In this document: positions 1-7,040 of the stretch, one piece after another
How the letters are laid out: each line of letters opens with the position of its first letter
How positions within the stretch are numbered: the stretch's first letter is position 1
NCBI GenBank assembly: GCA_003526435.1
Contig: DPWF01000141.1
Coordinates: forward strand, 1-7,040
DNA: 7,040 nt
From: Chitinophagaceae bacterium
GTDB taxonomy: Bacteria > Bacteroidota > Bacteroidia > Chitinophagales > Chitinophagaceae
Direction of reading: 5' to 3'
Position numbers and translations under genes: made by a program
The notes under the pieces: model-generated
Databases searched by the model: none
Told to the model about the DNA's origin: nothing
What the model saw: only the letters and a program-made list of their open reading frames with translations

Positions 1-1638
1 CCAGCGACAAATAACAGAATAATGTACACCAGATTTAATTACCAATGCCTTTGCAAAGTTAGCAACACTGCCAAATTTAGCAATGACATCTGTAAGAGAA
101 TTTGCAATAAAGCTGGAACAGAAACCTTCCATGAACTGTATGCCTGTTTTTTCCCAACTTATAAATCCATTTGCGTGAAGATCTGAAAAAACAGATGTAG
201 CTCCGTTAATAGCTGCGATTACTACTTTACCTTGTGGCGTTCGCCATGGGATAAGACTAGTTAAAGCTGTAGAAGAAACCTGCCACCAGTCGACTTTTGA
301 TATGGCATCACTCCAGGTATTTACAGATGGATCAGTTAATTTAAGAAGGAAAACCTGAATCAATACATCTGCTGCCGCATTAACACCAATTTTTACAAGA
401 ATAGTAATAGGATCAATACTCGCTGCAAGTTGTGGGTTATCTCGAAGTAGTATAATAAATTCATCTCTGCTCATATTTGTATATGCATCAGCAGGTCGGG
501 ACATGTAGCTTTGCTCAAGCTTATAGTAAAGCTCTTTATAAGCAGTCGACATCGCCGGTTCGATGGTATTATCTAGTTCCGGATACAATGAAGGTGTCCA
601 TCCCGGATTACTACTACATGGCTCATTTTGTAATTTTATTTGTATAGTCGATCCGGGCAGCGATGACTGGCTTGGCGGTCCTTCACAGGGTACAGGTGGA
701 AGTTCAGAACCTGGTGGCGGGGTGTTACCTCCGGTTCCACCTCCAGTTCCATTGTCGCCGGAACCACTACCAGGCAACCCCCAGCCAGTACCACTACCTC
801 CTCCTGCATCACTCCATGAACGCCAACAAATAGTAGCAACAGGATAACAAGATGAACCATTTATACAAGCTAAATAATCACACCCCCCATGCTGGTTACA
901 GTAATCAGGACTTGTGCATATGTAGTATTCATTACAAGTTTCGACAAGTACTAAATCCTGCGATTTTATTGGCAGGTTTGATCCAGATTTCTTATTTACA
1001 ATACCAATCCTTTTTTTCCCTGGCTCTTTCGTTTTCCCCGGGAAAAGATCCGAGTCTGTAATATCAAATTCCTTGTGGCCGAATACACGGTTACTCATCA
1101 TCATAAAGAACATGGCATGATTTTCTGCAGTTGTATTTGAGCTCGCTGAACCATGTGGCTTCTTGCGGTATTGCCAATCGCATATATAGCTGATAGAAGT
1201 ATCAGATGGGGAAGTCCTAACAATCATGGAAGCATTAACATAGTTTTGCGAATCTCTTACAAATGGTATGCTGTAGATATCATAATTCTGTGCAGGCGTA
1301 GTTGCTCCATTTGATGTTCCTGTACTTGTTGACTTAATAGCTACTGAGTTACTTGTTGAAGATAATTTGAACGCTTTATCCCATCTCGGATACCCTATGC
1401 GCTGTACTGTTAGTTCTACTATATTTTTTTTATCATTCAACCTCTTTACATACTCAGCTATCGCGTTTATTTTGGGTTCCAGACTCTTATGAGTATTGAA
1501 AAAATTTTGCTCTATTGAAGGCAATTGCCTGATACTCTCTTTTGTTGGCAGATCAGCTTTTCTGCATGAAACACATACCAAAGAGATTACACAAAAAACA
1601 ACAGATAGTTTCAATAAAAGTGTGGCTTCCTTTATCAT
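1..1638 (-). CDS. Large putative lipoprotein, partial at left edge (Cys-rich, Gly/Pro linker, possible pre-toxin region)
   Basis: This frame has no stop from the ATG at 1638 down to base 1, giving 546 codons; the C-terminus lies outside the window. The start is well set: an in-frame stop (1660-1662) lies seven codons upstream and no other ATG intervenes. Residues 1-25 are a signal peptide with a hydrophobic core ending in CVSC-R, so Cys25 is the likely lipidated residue, although position -3 is Cys and not the usual Leu. Residues about 30-225 form a domain I cannot name. Residues 235-271 hold seven cysteines spaced 6, 6, 6, 5, 6 and 7 apart. Residues 279-326 are a Gly/Ser, then Pro-rich linker. 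Residues 347-546 mix polar helices with hydrophobic stretches and a VDWWQV motif near 449-454. From memory of the family, not a search, this resembles the segment before toxin domains in Bacteroidota polymorphic toxins. That role is inference; a plain surface lipoprotein is the alternative. Confidence 0.85.
   Translation of the reverse strand, partial: MIKEATLLLKLSVVFCVISLVCVSCRKADLPTKESIRQLPSIEQNFFNTHKSLEPKINAIAEYVKRLNDKKNIVELTVQRIGYPRWDKAFKLSSTSNSVAIKSTSTGTSNGATTPAQNYDIYSIPFVRDSQNYVNASMIVRTSPSDTSISYICDWQYRKKPHGSASSNTTAENHAMFFMMMSNRVFGHKEFDITDSDLFPGKTKEPGKKRIGIVNKKSGSNLPIKSQDLVLVETCNEYYICTSPDYCNQHGGCDYLACINGSSCYPVATICWRSWSDAGGGSGTGWGLPGSGSGDNGTGGGTGGNTPPPGSELPPVPCEGPPSQSSLPGSTIQIKLQNEPCSSNPGWTPSLYPELDNTIEPAMSTAYKELYYKLEQSYMSRPADAYTNMSRDEFIILLRDNPQLAASIDPITILVKIGVNAAADVLIQVFLLKLTDPSVNTWSDAISKVDWWQVSSTALTSLIPWRTPQGKVVIAAINGATSVFSDLHANGFISWEKTGIQFMEGFCSSFIANSLTDVIAKFGSVANFAKALVIKSGVHYSVICRW
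727..750 (-). repeat. Imperfect 12-bp tandem repeat coding (GTGG)x2 in the lipoprotein linker
   Basis: Two adjacent 12-base units, 727-738 and 739-750, differ at one base. They are in frame with the lipoprotein and each encodes Gly-Thr-Gly-Gly. They sit in the Gly-rich linker (residues 287-306), where gain or loss of a unit would change linker length without breaking the frame. With only two copies, the repeat may simply reflect low-complexity coding. Confidence 0.6.
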
Positions 1639-1760
1639 AGTGCGATTTTTAGGGTTTAGCTATAATTTTCTATCAGATATAAATAATATTCTGTTCTACT
1701 TGAAAAGAGCATTCGTTTTATCTGACGATTAATGTAAAGCAATCACTAAAAAGATTTATC

Positions 1761-1785
1761 AGCCATGAGGGAAAACACCCATGCT
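1761..1785 (-). terminator. Weak bulged hairpin after the response regulator gene
   Basis: On the minus strand a bulged stem can form 25 bases after the stop of the response regulator. A GGG/CCC core and short outer pairs enclose a loop that contains TTTT. A TTTTT run (within 1749-1753) follows about eight bases after the stem. The stem is short and interrupted by two bulges, so intrinsic termination here is only possible. The rest of the 171-base gap (1639-1809) is AT-rich, and I see no clear promoter for the lipoprotein in it. Confidence 0.25.
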
Positions 1786-1809
1786 ACAGTACAGGTTATC
1801 TATTTCTGG

Positions 1810-2454
1810 TTAAATGGAATACAGCCCCGTTTCAATTGCATACAAAAGCAACCCAGCCTTGCTATTAATACCCAGTTTTTTAAACAATTCATCCCGATAT
1901 CTATCGGCTGTTTTGGGGCTAATATGCATATAATCTGCAATTTCTTTGTAGGTTAAATCGGGTAAAGCAGATAATCTCAAAAATTCAACTTGCCGGTCTG
2001 TTAATTGAGTTGTTTTTAACTGCATCAGCTTTCTTTCTGAAAAATCGATTGCAATAAATTGATCTCCACGTAACAAGACCAATTTTCCCAAGACAACCTG
2101 ATTGATTGCCTTAAAAAGAAACTCCGCTTTCATGTTTTTACTCAAAAATCCACAAGCCCCTGCTACAAGCACATCATGAATTAAATGATCATGCTCATAT
2201 GCAGACAAAACGATCGTTTTAATAGATGGACATGTTGTTTTAAGTTTTTCAACAATCGCTTTCCCGTTCATTTTGGGCATCTGAAAATCAGTTATCACAA
2301 TGTCCGGAACCTGCTTTTCAACCTGTATTCGCTTTAAAAAATCAAGACCGTTATTAGCTTCAACAGATACATTGAAATCCCCAGAGCTTTCCAGCAGCAG
2401 TTTTAAAGACGCACGAAACAACTCATGGTCATCAATTAACCCAATGGTAATCAT
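1810..2454 (-). CDS. NarL/FixJ-type response regulator (receiver + LuxR HTH)
   Basis: A complete 214-residue cytoplasmic two-component transcription factor. The receiver domain (about 1-120) carries the acidic pair Asp8-Asp9, the phospho-acceptor Asp56 in ITDFQMP, the switch Ser84 and the conserved Lys106. A LuxR-type helix-turn-helix (about 149-212) starts at LTDRQVEFL, has the KEIADYMHIS scaffold helix and the SPKTADRYR recognition helix, and ends with the usual KLGI segment. All catalytic positions are present, so it should be phosphorylated by a histidine kinase and bind DNA as a dimer. No kinase is in view, so it is an orphan here. The frame can be extended to a TTG at 2514, but those 20 extra residues do not match a receiver N-terminus, so the ATG at 2454 (MITIGLIDDH) is chosen. 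It is 238 bases from the barrel gene upstream, with a hairpin between, and 171 bases from the lipoprotein gene. Its targets are unknown. Confidence 0.95.
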   Translation of the reverse strand: MITIGLIDDHELFRASLKLLLESSGDFNVSVEANNGLDFLKRIQVEKQVPDIVITDFQMPKMNGKAIVEKLKTTCPSIKTIVLSAYEHDHLIHDVLVAGACGFLSKNMKAEFLFKAINQVVLGKLVLLRGDQFIAIDFSERKLMQLKTTQLTDRQVEFLRLSALPDLTYKEIADYMHISPKTADRYRDELFKKLGINSKAGLLLYAIETGLYSI

Positions 2455-2576
2455 ACAATTACAATTCAAATAATTGCAGTATCGAAATAATTGGGGGGTA
2501 TTTAACGATAGCAATCCGTAAAGGAATATAGTTTTCTACGATCGACTTCTACAATATTAATAATTATAGTCATGTA

Positions 2577-2592
2577 TTTTTTTCTTTTTTTT
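2577..2592. other. A-tract in the upstream region of the response regulator gene
   Basis: On the plus strand a run of seven T, one C and eight T occupies 2577-2592, which reads as an A-tract on the minus strand about 125 bases upstream of the regulator's ATG. A very AT-rich stretch (about 2559-2576) adjoins it. Such tracts can bend DNA or act as UP-like elements. I found no clear TAnnTTTG promoter core between it and the gene, so any regulatory role is inference. Confidence 0.35.
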
Positions 2593-2626
2593 GAAAAGAT
2601 GTCGACAATCAGTTTATACAATACAG

Positions 2627-2655
2627 AGAGCCGCTTGCTCTTCGCAAACGGCTCT
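2627..2655 (-). terminator. Strong hairpin after the barrel-protein gene, probable terminator
   Basis: AGAGCCG (2627-2633) pairs perfectly with CGGCTCT (2649-2655). Across one mismatch, TTGC pairs with GCAA, leaving a five-base loop. The hairpin begins 37 bases beyond the stop codon of the outer-membrane protein gene. On the minus strand the bases after the stem are only moderately T-rich, and on the plus strand they are more so, but no plus-strand gene exists here. Position and stem strength favour a factor-independent terminator or an mRNA 3'-end stabiliser for the barrel gene. It makes read-through into the response regulator less likely. Confidence 0.6.
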
Positions 2656-2692
2656 TGTCTTATCCTTTTATATTTTCTGAAATACTACCTGC

Positions 2693-5527
2693 TTACATTC
2701 CCCCACCTCTCATCATCCGCATCTGCTGCATATTGCCACCAGGCATCATCATATTACCACCACGTTGCTGTTGTTGCTGGTTGGCACCAAAACGACGCAG
2801 GTTATACGTAAAGCTCACCATAAAATACCTGGTCAGCACTCTTGTTTGTACGTCCTGAATAGTGTTACCTGTAATGTTTCTGGTAATGCTTACATTCTGG
2901 TTCAGCAGATCGAACATATAAAATTTCAGTTCACCGGCTTTATTTTTAAGCATCTGTTTCGATAAACTTGCATTCAACAAAGGAATGCTGGTATTATATC
3001 CACTACTTCTTCCTCCATTATAGATATAATCAAAATCAATTGAGAATACCCAGCCGCTTTTTGAATAGGCTGTGGCTTCTGTTGAAACAGTTTGTGTAAA
3101 GAAGTCGCCATTCTGTTGTGGCTGCAATGTGTAACGTGCCATACTGAATGATGAGTTGGATGAGAAGTTCATATCAAATCCTTCTTTCAGGTTGGTGGTC
3201 CAGGAAACAGTTCCACCTAAAGTGGTGTTTCTTGTATAATTGCTGGCATTGTTAATCAATGTCTGCGACTGGTTACGCGATACATTAGCTATCAGGTTCA
3301 GGTTGCTCTCCGGCCTTTTTAATGGGAAACCATAGTTGAACACACCATTGATGCTGTAGGTACCACCCAGGTTCACCGGCATGGTTAACTGTGCTCCGTT
3401 TGGCTGGAAGATGGTTGAATTCTGAATATCGTTCTGTATAAAGTTGGCATTGATGGTGGCAAAAATCAGCTTCTGCGTAAACACATCAAATGAATTATAC
3501 AGGAAACGTACACTGTGTGTGAACTGCTGTTTCAGGTTAGGATTACCTGTTCTGATGTTCAGCGGGTTACTGTTATCGGCTACAGGCTGTAATTGTTCTG
3601 CACTTGGCTGCGAGGTACGACCATTGTAGAAAACACGCAGGCTCTTTGTTTTGGTAAACTCATACCTGAAATTGGCAGCAGGAAAGAGGTTTACAAAATG
3701 CTGTTTGATCACTGTGTTTTTGGTAACATTATTACTGGTCAGATCACCCACCTGTACACCCGAACCAATACTGAAATTGTATTTCGCATTCTGAAGACGA
3801 TAGTTCACCGTCATTCTGTTTGAGCTGAATGTGTTTTCAAATGTGTTCGTAAGATTTACAACAGGTATATCATATTTACCAGAGCCCGAATTCAATTCCA
3901 TGGTTTCTCTTCCAGAATTATTCAGGTTATAAGAATAGTTATAATTGAATTCGAGTTGCTGGTTTTTGGCAATAGGTTCTGTGTAAGAGAGTGTGGTGCT
4001 GATGTTTCTAGTATCGCGATTGGTGGTGTACACCTGATCAATCGTATCACTGTATGCAGGGCGACTATACTGGTTTCTCGAATAGTTGGTGCCCGTTCCA
4101 TCATTGGCACTTCCACCGGTATTGATATTGATAGAATAAGTACGGCCTCTTTTAGGGAAACGGTGACGGAATGTAGCGTCTATACTTCCATTAAAACCAT
4201 TGTTCTTGCGGATTGATTCGGCATTGGAACTGTTCAGCGCTGTAACTTTTCCTTTCGTAGAAGCAGTCTGTTGTAATGTCTGCGACCATGTATCCTGGAA
4301 ACTGATATTGGGACGGATGATCAGCGAATTGGCTGAATCGAAATTGTGTTCGATATTAAAATTAATCCGGTGATTTTTATTGTATGTTTTGGATGACTGT
4401 GTCTGGTCATTGAAAATAGATGAATCTGGTGCACCCGGAATCAGGTTCTGTACAAAGCTTTTCTGATCGCGATAGGTTTTCTGGTCATTATAAAAATAAC
4501 TTCCGGAGAACTGTGTTTTAGGGCTCCAGGTATCGCGATAATTAATACCACCGGCCCAGGTATTCACTAACCCTCCACCACCGCCACTGCCTGTTAACCC
4601 CTGAACAGCACCACCGCCTCTGTTTCCTCCACCACCAAAATTACCGCCACCGAGTGAACCCAACATATCCTGCACAGAAAAATTCTGTTTGTTTACATTG
4701 TTGGCCTGACCGGTAAATGTAATCTGGCGATCGCCATTGAAACGGCTGAGACTAAAACTGTTATCATATAAACCTTCATCGGCATTGGCACCAAAACCCA
4801 ATGTACCACGACCAAAATATCCTTTACGTCTGTCTTTTCTGGTGGTGATATTGATGGTTTTAACACGATTACCGTCATCAAAACCGGTAAATGCACTCTG
4901 ATCGCTGGCCTGGTCAAATACCTGAATCTTGTCGATCACATCGGGAGGCAGGTTTCTGGTGGCCATACGAGGATCATCGCCAAAAAATCTTTTCCCATCC
5001 ACCAATATTCTTTGTACCTGTTCGCCCTGTGCGGTGATATTACCATTCTTATCTACCTGTATACCCGGTACTTTTTTCAACAAATCTTCTGCTACTGCAT
5101 TGGGTTTTGTTTTAAATGCAGATGCCGATACTTCCATCGTATCGTTTCTCATCCTTATTACCGATTGTGTTACAGTTACATTACCAAGATCATTGGCGGC
5201 TATTTTCAGGTAAATATTGCCCAGGTCTACCGTACTGTTTGTTTTTGAGAATACTATTTTTTTAGAAAAAGGTTCATAACCCTGGAACTTGATATCAACA
5301 ATCATTTCCCCGAATGTGATATTACTGATGAGGAAACTGCCATCTGCTTTGGTAAGACCAAAAACATCCAAAGTAGAATCTTTGGCATCCAATATGGTTA
5401 CAGAAGCGTCTTTTAATGATTGTTTACCGACTGAATCCACCAGTGTACCCTTTAGTGTAGCACTGGTTTGTGCCGTTGCCGTATAGGCAATAAAAAGGAG
5501 TACAAAAGCGGTTAGAATTTTGGTCAT
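2693..5527 (-). CDS. Outer-membrane beta-barrel protein, TonB-receptor-like (CarboxypepD_reg-like + plug + OMP_b-brl_3 type)
   Basis: A complete 944-residue protein. Residues 1-19 form a signal peptide with cleavage likely at TATA|Q. Residues about 22-108 form a carboxypeptidase-regulatory-like beta-sandwich (LKGTLVDS, DASVTILDA, ADGSFLISNI). Residues about 113-230 resemble a TonB plug (DLLKKVPGIQV, ILVDGKRFFGDDP). From about 235 on, alternating polar and aromatic beta strands make up the barrel, ending at FMVSFTYNLRRF (residue 913). A Gly-rich loop lies near 290-320. A 31-residue Gln/Gly/Met tail follows the last strand; this is odd, because barrel proteins usually end on an aromatic residue. 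The frame can be extended two codons to a TTG (5533), but the ATG at 5527 gives a normal signal peptide. No SusD-type partner lies beside it, so it is probably not a classic SusCD glycan importer. The substrate is unknown, and transport by TonB energy is family inference. Confidence 0.93.
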   Translation of the reverse strand: MTKILTAFVLLFIAYTATAQTSATLKGTLVDSVGKQSLKDASVTILDAKDSTLDVFGLTKADGSFLISNITFGEMIVDIKFQGYEPFSKKIVFSKTNSTVDLGNIYLKIAANDLGNVTVTQSVIRMRNDTMEVSASAFKTKPNAVAEDLLKKVPGIQVDKNGNITAQGEQVQRILVDGKRFFGDDPRMATRNLPPDVIDKIQVFDQASDQSAFTGFDDGNRVKTINITTRKDRRKGYFGRGTLGFGANADEGLYDNSFSLSRFNGDRQITFTGQANNVNKQNFSVQDMLGSLGGGNFGGGGNRGGGAVQGLTGSGGGGGLVNTWAGGINYRDTWSPKTQFSGSYFYNDQKTYRDQKSFVQNLIPGAPDSSIFNDQTQSSKTYNKNHRINFNIEHNFDSANSLIIRPNISFQDTWSQTLQQTASTKGKVTALNSSNAESIRKNNGFNGSIDATFRHRFPKRGRTYSININTGGSANDGTGTNYSRNQYSRPAYSDTIDQVYTTNRDTRNISTTLSYTEPIAKNQQLEFNYNYSYNLNNSGRETMELNSGSGKYDIPVVNLTNTFENTFSSNRMTVNYRLQNAKYNFSIGSGVQVGDLTSNNVTKNTVIKQHFVNLFPAANFRYEFTKTKSLRVFYNGRTSQPSAEQLQPVADNSNPLNIRTGNPNLKQQFTHSVRFLYNSFDVFTQKLIFATINANFIQNDIQNSTIFQPNGAQLTMPVNLGGTYSINGVFNYGFPLKRPESNLNLIANVSRNQSQTLINNASNYTRNTTLGGTVSWTTNLKEGFDMNFSSNSSFSMARYTLQPQQNGDFFTQTVSTEATAYSKSGWVFSIDFDYIYNGGRSSGYNTSIPLLNASLSKQMLKNKAGELKFYMFDLLNQNVSITRNITGNTIQDVQTRVLTRYFMVSFTYNLRRFGANQQQQQRGGNMMMPGGNMQQMRMMRGGGM

Positions 5528-5548
5528 GCTCAAGTTTATTATGAATTA

Positions 5549-5580
5549 CGAATCTATTGCGTGTGTTTGACTGCCCGCAA
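5549..5580 (-). promoter_or_regulatory. Candidate Bacteroidota-type promoter for the barrel-protein gene
   Basis: On the minus strand TTG (5578-5580) is followed, after 21 bases, by TAGATTCG (5549-5556). This matches the Bacteroidota sigma-ABfr pattern TTG-N17-23-TAnnTTTG except for one base in the -7 element. It would start transcription roughly 15 bases upstream of the ATG at 5527. Short motifs like this occur by chance, so support is modest. The rest of the 188-base gap (5528-5715) shows only a small CATGC/GCATG inverted repeat (5689-5703) just after the SNF2 stop, and no gene. Confidence 0.3.
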
Positions 5581-5715
5581 CACAAAAAGATTAACGGAAA
5601 GCTATAAGGATGATTGGAAAGCCTACTGTTAAAATCGGTGAAGCACAAGACCGCATAGGTCGCTCGGCCAATACAACGCTGAGATCCGCATGCACATTGC
5701 ATGAATTACTTAAAA

Positions 5716-7040
5716 TTAGCTGAAAAGATATTCTACATCTTCCCTCGTCAGGTTCTTCACAAAACCTTCATCATCCGTAATCAGTTCACGGGCGAGACTT
5801 CTTTTACGATCCTGCAGTTTTAAGATTTTATCTTCCACTGTATCGGTACAAATCATCCGGTAAGCGAAAATATTTTTTGTCTGACCGATTCGGTGCGTTC
5901 TGTCGATGGCCTGTTGTTCTACTGCCGGGTTCCACCAGGGGTCTACGATGTACACATAATCTGCTGCGGTAAGATTTAAACCCACCCCACCCGCTTTTAA
6001 TGAAATGAGGAACACACGACAGCTATCATCATTCTGGAAACGCTGAATAGCTCTTTCCCTTTCTATCACCGTACTGCTTCCATCGAAATATTCATACTCA
6101 ACTCCTAACTCTTTCATCTTTTCTTTGATCAACGCCAGCATCCCTAAAAACTGTGAGAAAATAAGGGCTTTATGATTACTGATATTCTCTGTGATCTCCC
6201 TTCCGATCTCCTCTAGCTTAACAGATGCATTCGGGAACTTTTCTTCGTCTTTGATGATGGCCGGGCTGTCGCATATCTGTCGCAGTTTCATCAAACCCTG
6301 TAAGATGGTGAGTTGTGATTTTTGTATACCCTGGTTATCTACTACTCCCAAAATTTTATCGCGGTAATCGTTTCTGAATGCATCATAAATACGGCGCTGT
6401 TCATCGCCCATTTCACAGAACAATACCATTTCCTGTTTTTCAGGAAGATCTTTGGCCACCTGTTCTTTTGTGCGGCGGAGAATAAAGGGGAACAATAGTT
6501 TTCGCAGGTGATCTTTTTGTTCTTTCTCTCCGAATTTATCGATAGGGATCGAAAACTCCTGTTTAAAAAATTCTATGCTACCCAACATACCCGGATTCAG
6601 GAAATTCATCTGTGCATAGATATCAAATGTATTGTTCTGCAATGGTGTACCACTTAAGCAAAGTCTGTTCTTCGCTTTAATAAGACCCGCCGCTTTGGTA
6701 ACTTTACTGGACGGATTTTTAATTGCCTGGCTCTCATCGAGTACCACATAATCAAAAGCCACTTCCACAAATTGTTTGATATCACTTCTTAAGGTACCAT
6801 AGGTAGTAATAATGATATCTGCACCGGTTGCTGCAAGGCTTTCACGGGTTCTTTGTCCACCATGATGCACATAAAAACTTACTTCCGGTGTGAATTTTTT
6901 GATTTCATTCTGCCAGTTGAACATGAGGGTTGTAGGACAAACCACCAATGCTTTTAATGAGCCATTTTCCTGTTTGAGATGATAGAGAAAACTCAATGCC
7001 TGTATGGTTTTACCCAAACCCATATCATCGGCCAGGATAC
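5716..7040 (-). CDS. SNF2-family DNA translocase/helicase, C-terminal part (5' end beyond right edge)
   Basis: The frame enters from the right edge already open. Before the first in-window ATG (7023) it reads ILADD, which runs straight into MGLGKT, the Walker A motif. That ATG is therefore internal and the true start lies outside. Counting from this Met: GLGKT 2-6, motif II DESQ 96-99, motif III SGTP 124-127, the RRTK linker at 183-186, motif IV ALIFSQF 286-292, motif V SLKAGGVGLNLT 341-352, motif VI QAIDRTHRIGQ 371-381 with arginines 375 and 378. All core motifs after motif I are intact, so it should be an active ATP-driven double-stranded DNA translocase that remodels protein-DNA complexes in the cytoplasm. 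Bacteroidota members usually carry several hundred more N-terminal residues, often with a SWIM zinc domain; that part is not visible. The C-terminus, ending EYLFS, looks complete. Its exact role, repair or transcription recycling, cannot be read from this part. Confidence 0.96.
   Translation of the reverse strand, partial: ILADDMGLGKTIQALSFLYHLKQENGSLKALVVCPTTLMFNWQNEIKKFTPEVSFYVHHGGQRTRESLAATGADIIITTYGTLRSDIKQFVEVAFDYVVLDESQAIKNPSSKVTKAAGLIKAKNRLCLSGTPLQNNTFDIYAQMNFLNPGMLGSIEFFKQEFSIPIDKFGEKEQKDHLRKLLFPFILRRTKEQVAKDLPEKQEMVLFCEMGDEQRRIYDAFRNDYRDKILGVVDNQGIQKSQLTILQGLMKLRQICDSPAIIKDEEKFPNASVKLEEIGREITENISNHKALIFSQFLGMLALIKEKMKELGVEYEYFDGSSTVIERERAIQRFQNDDSCRVFLISLKAGGVGLNLTAADYVYIVDPWWNPAVEQQAIDRTHRIGQTKNIFAYRMICTDTVEDKILKLQDRKRSLARELITDDEGFVKNLTREDVEYLFS

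Noticed and set aside
563..847. Proline-rich plus-strand open frame of 94 residues
   Set aside because: It is the antisense shadow of the Gly/Ser-rich linker of the minus-strand lipoprotein. The minus frame stays open for 546 codons with a signal peptide, so the plus frame has no independent support.
636..860. Minus-strand open frame of 74 residues in another phase
   Set aside because: It overlaps the lipoprotein in a different frame and shows only low-complexity Val/Leu content from the same repetitive bases.
1669..1700. Possible promoter TATATCTG upstream of the lipoprotein
   Set aside because: It has one mismatch to TAnnTTTG, but no TTG lies at the expected distance upstream, and in such AT-rich DNA a partial match is expected by chance.
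2493..2498. Run of six G (six C on the minus strand) upstream of the regulator
   Set aside because: Considered as a phase-variable tract, but it is short, lies outside the chosen coding region and is not placed between promoter elements that I can identify.
2455..2514. N-terminal extension of the response regulator to a TTG start
   Set aside because: The 20 extra residues do not resemble a receiver N-terminus. The ATG at 2454 places the first beta strand and Asp8-Asp9 where the family has them.
5424..5702. Minus-strand open frame of 92 residues spanning the SNF2-barrel gap
   Set aside because: It overlaps the first part of the barrel gene, including the signal peptide, in another frame, and has no recognisable domain. 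Most likely a chance frame.
5689..5703. CATGC/GCATG inverted repeat just after the SNF2 stop codon
   Set aside because: The stem is only five pairs and no T-run follows on the minus strand, so it is not a convincing terminator. It may be chance or a weak protein site.

Overview
The window looks like a piece of a Bacteroidota chromosome, most likely from the order Chitinophagales. The reasons are an outer-membrane barrel protein with an N-terminal carboxypeptidase-regulatory-like domain and a degenerate TonB plug, a NarL/FixJ response regulator of the Bacteroidota style, no Shine-Dalgarno-like leaders, moderately AT-rich DNA, and a lipoprotein with a cysteine-rich, glycine-linker architecture. 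The genus cannot be fixed by eye. All four genes lie on the minus strand, so transcription runs from high to low coordinates, and coding density is high. No gene-free stretch exceeds about 240 bases. I saw no RNA gene, insertion sequence, CRISPR array or origin.

Reading in the direction of transcription: (1) 7040-5716 is the C-terminal part of a SNF2-family DNA translocase/helicase, cut by the right edge just upstream of its Walker A motif. (2) After a 188-base gap with a possible Bacteroidota-type promoter comes 5527-2693, an intact 944-residue outer-membrane beta-barrel protein with a signal peptide and an unusual Gln/Gly/Met-rich tail beyond the last strand. A strong hairpin, probably its terminator, follows the stop. 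(3) 2454-1810 is an intact 214-residue response regulator (receiver plus LuxR-type HTH) with no kinase in view. (4) 1638-1 is a large open frame that runs off the left edge. It encodes a putative lipoprotein of at least 546 residues, with seven almost evenly spaced cysteines, a Gly/Ser/Pro-rich linker and a Trp-containing, hydrophobic C-terminal region.

The four genes do not form an obvious pathway. The SNF2 and barrel genes are ordinary members of large families. The barrel gene and the regulator are probably separate transcription units, given the hairpin between them. The most interesting item is the left-edge lipoprotein. Its layout (lipid anchor, N-terminal domain, cysteine ladder, flexible linker, C-terminal hydrophobic/pre-toxin-like segment) resembles surface-exposed or exported polymorphic-toxin-like proteins of Bacteroidota. 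The part that would settle this lies outside the window.
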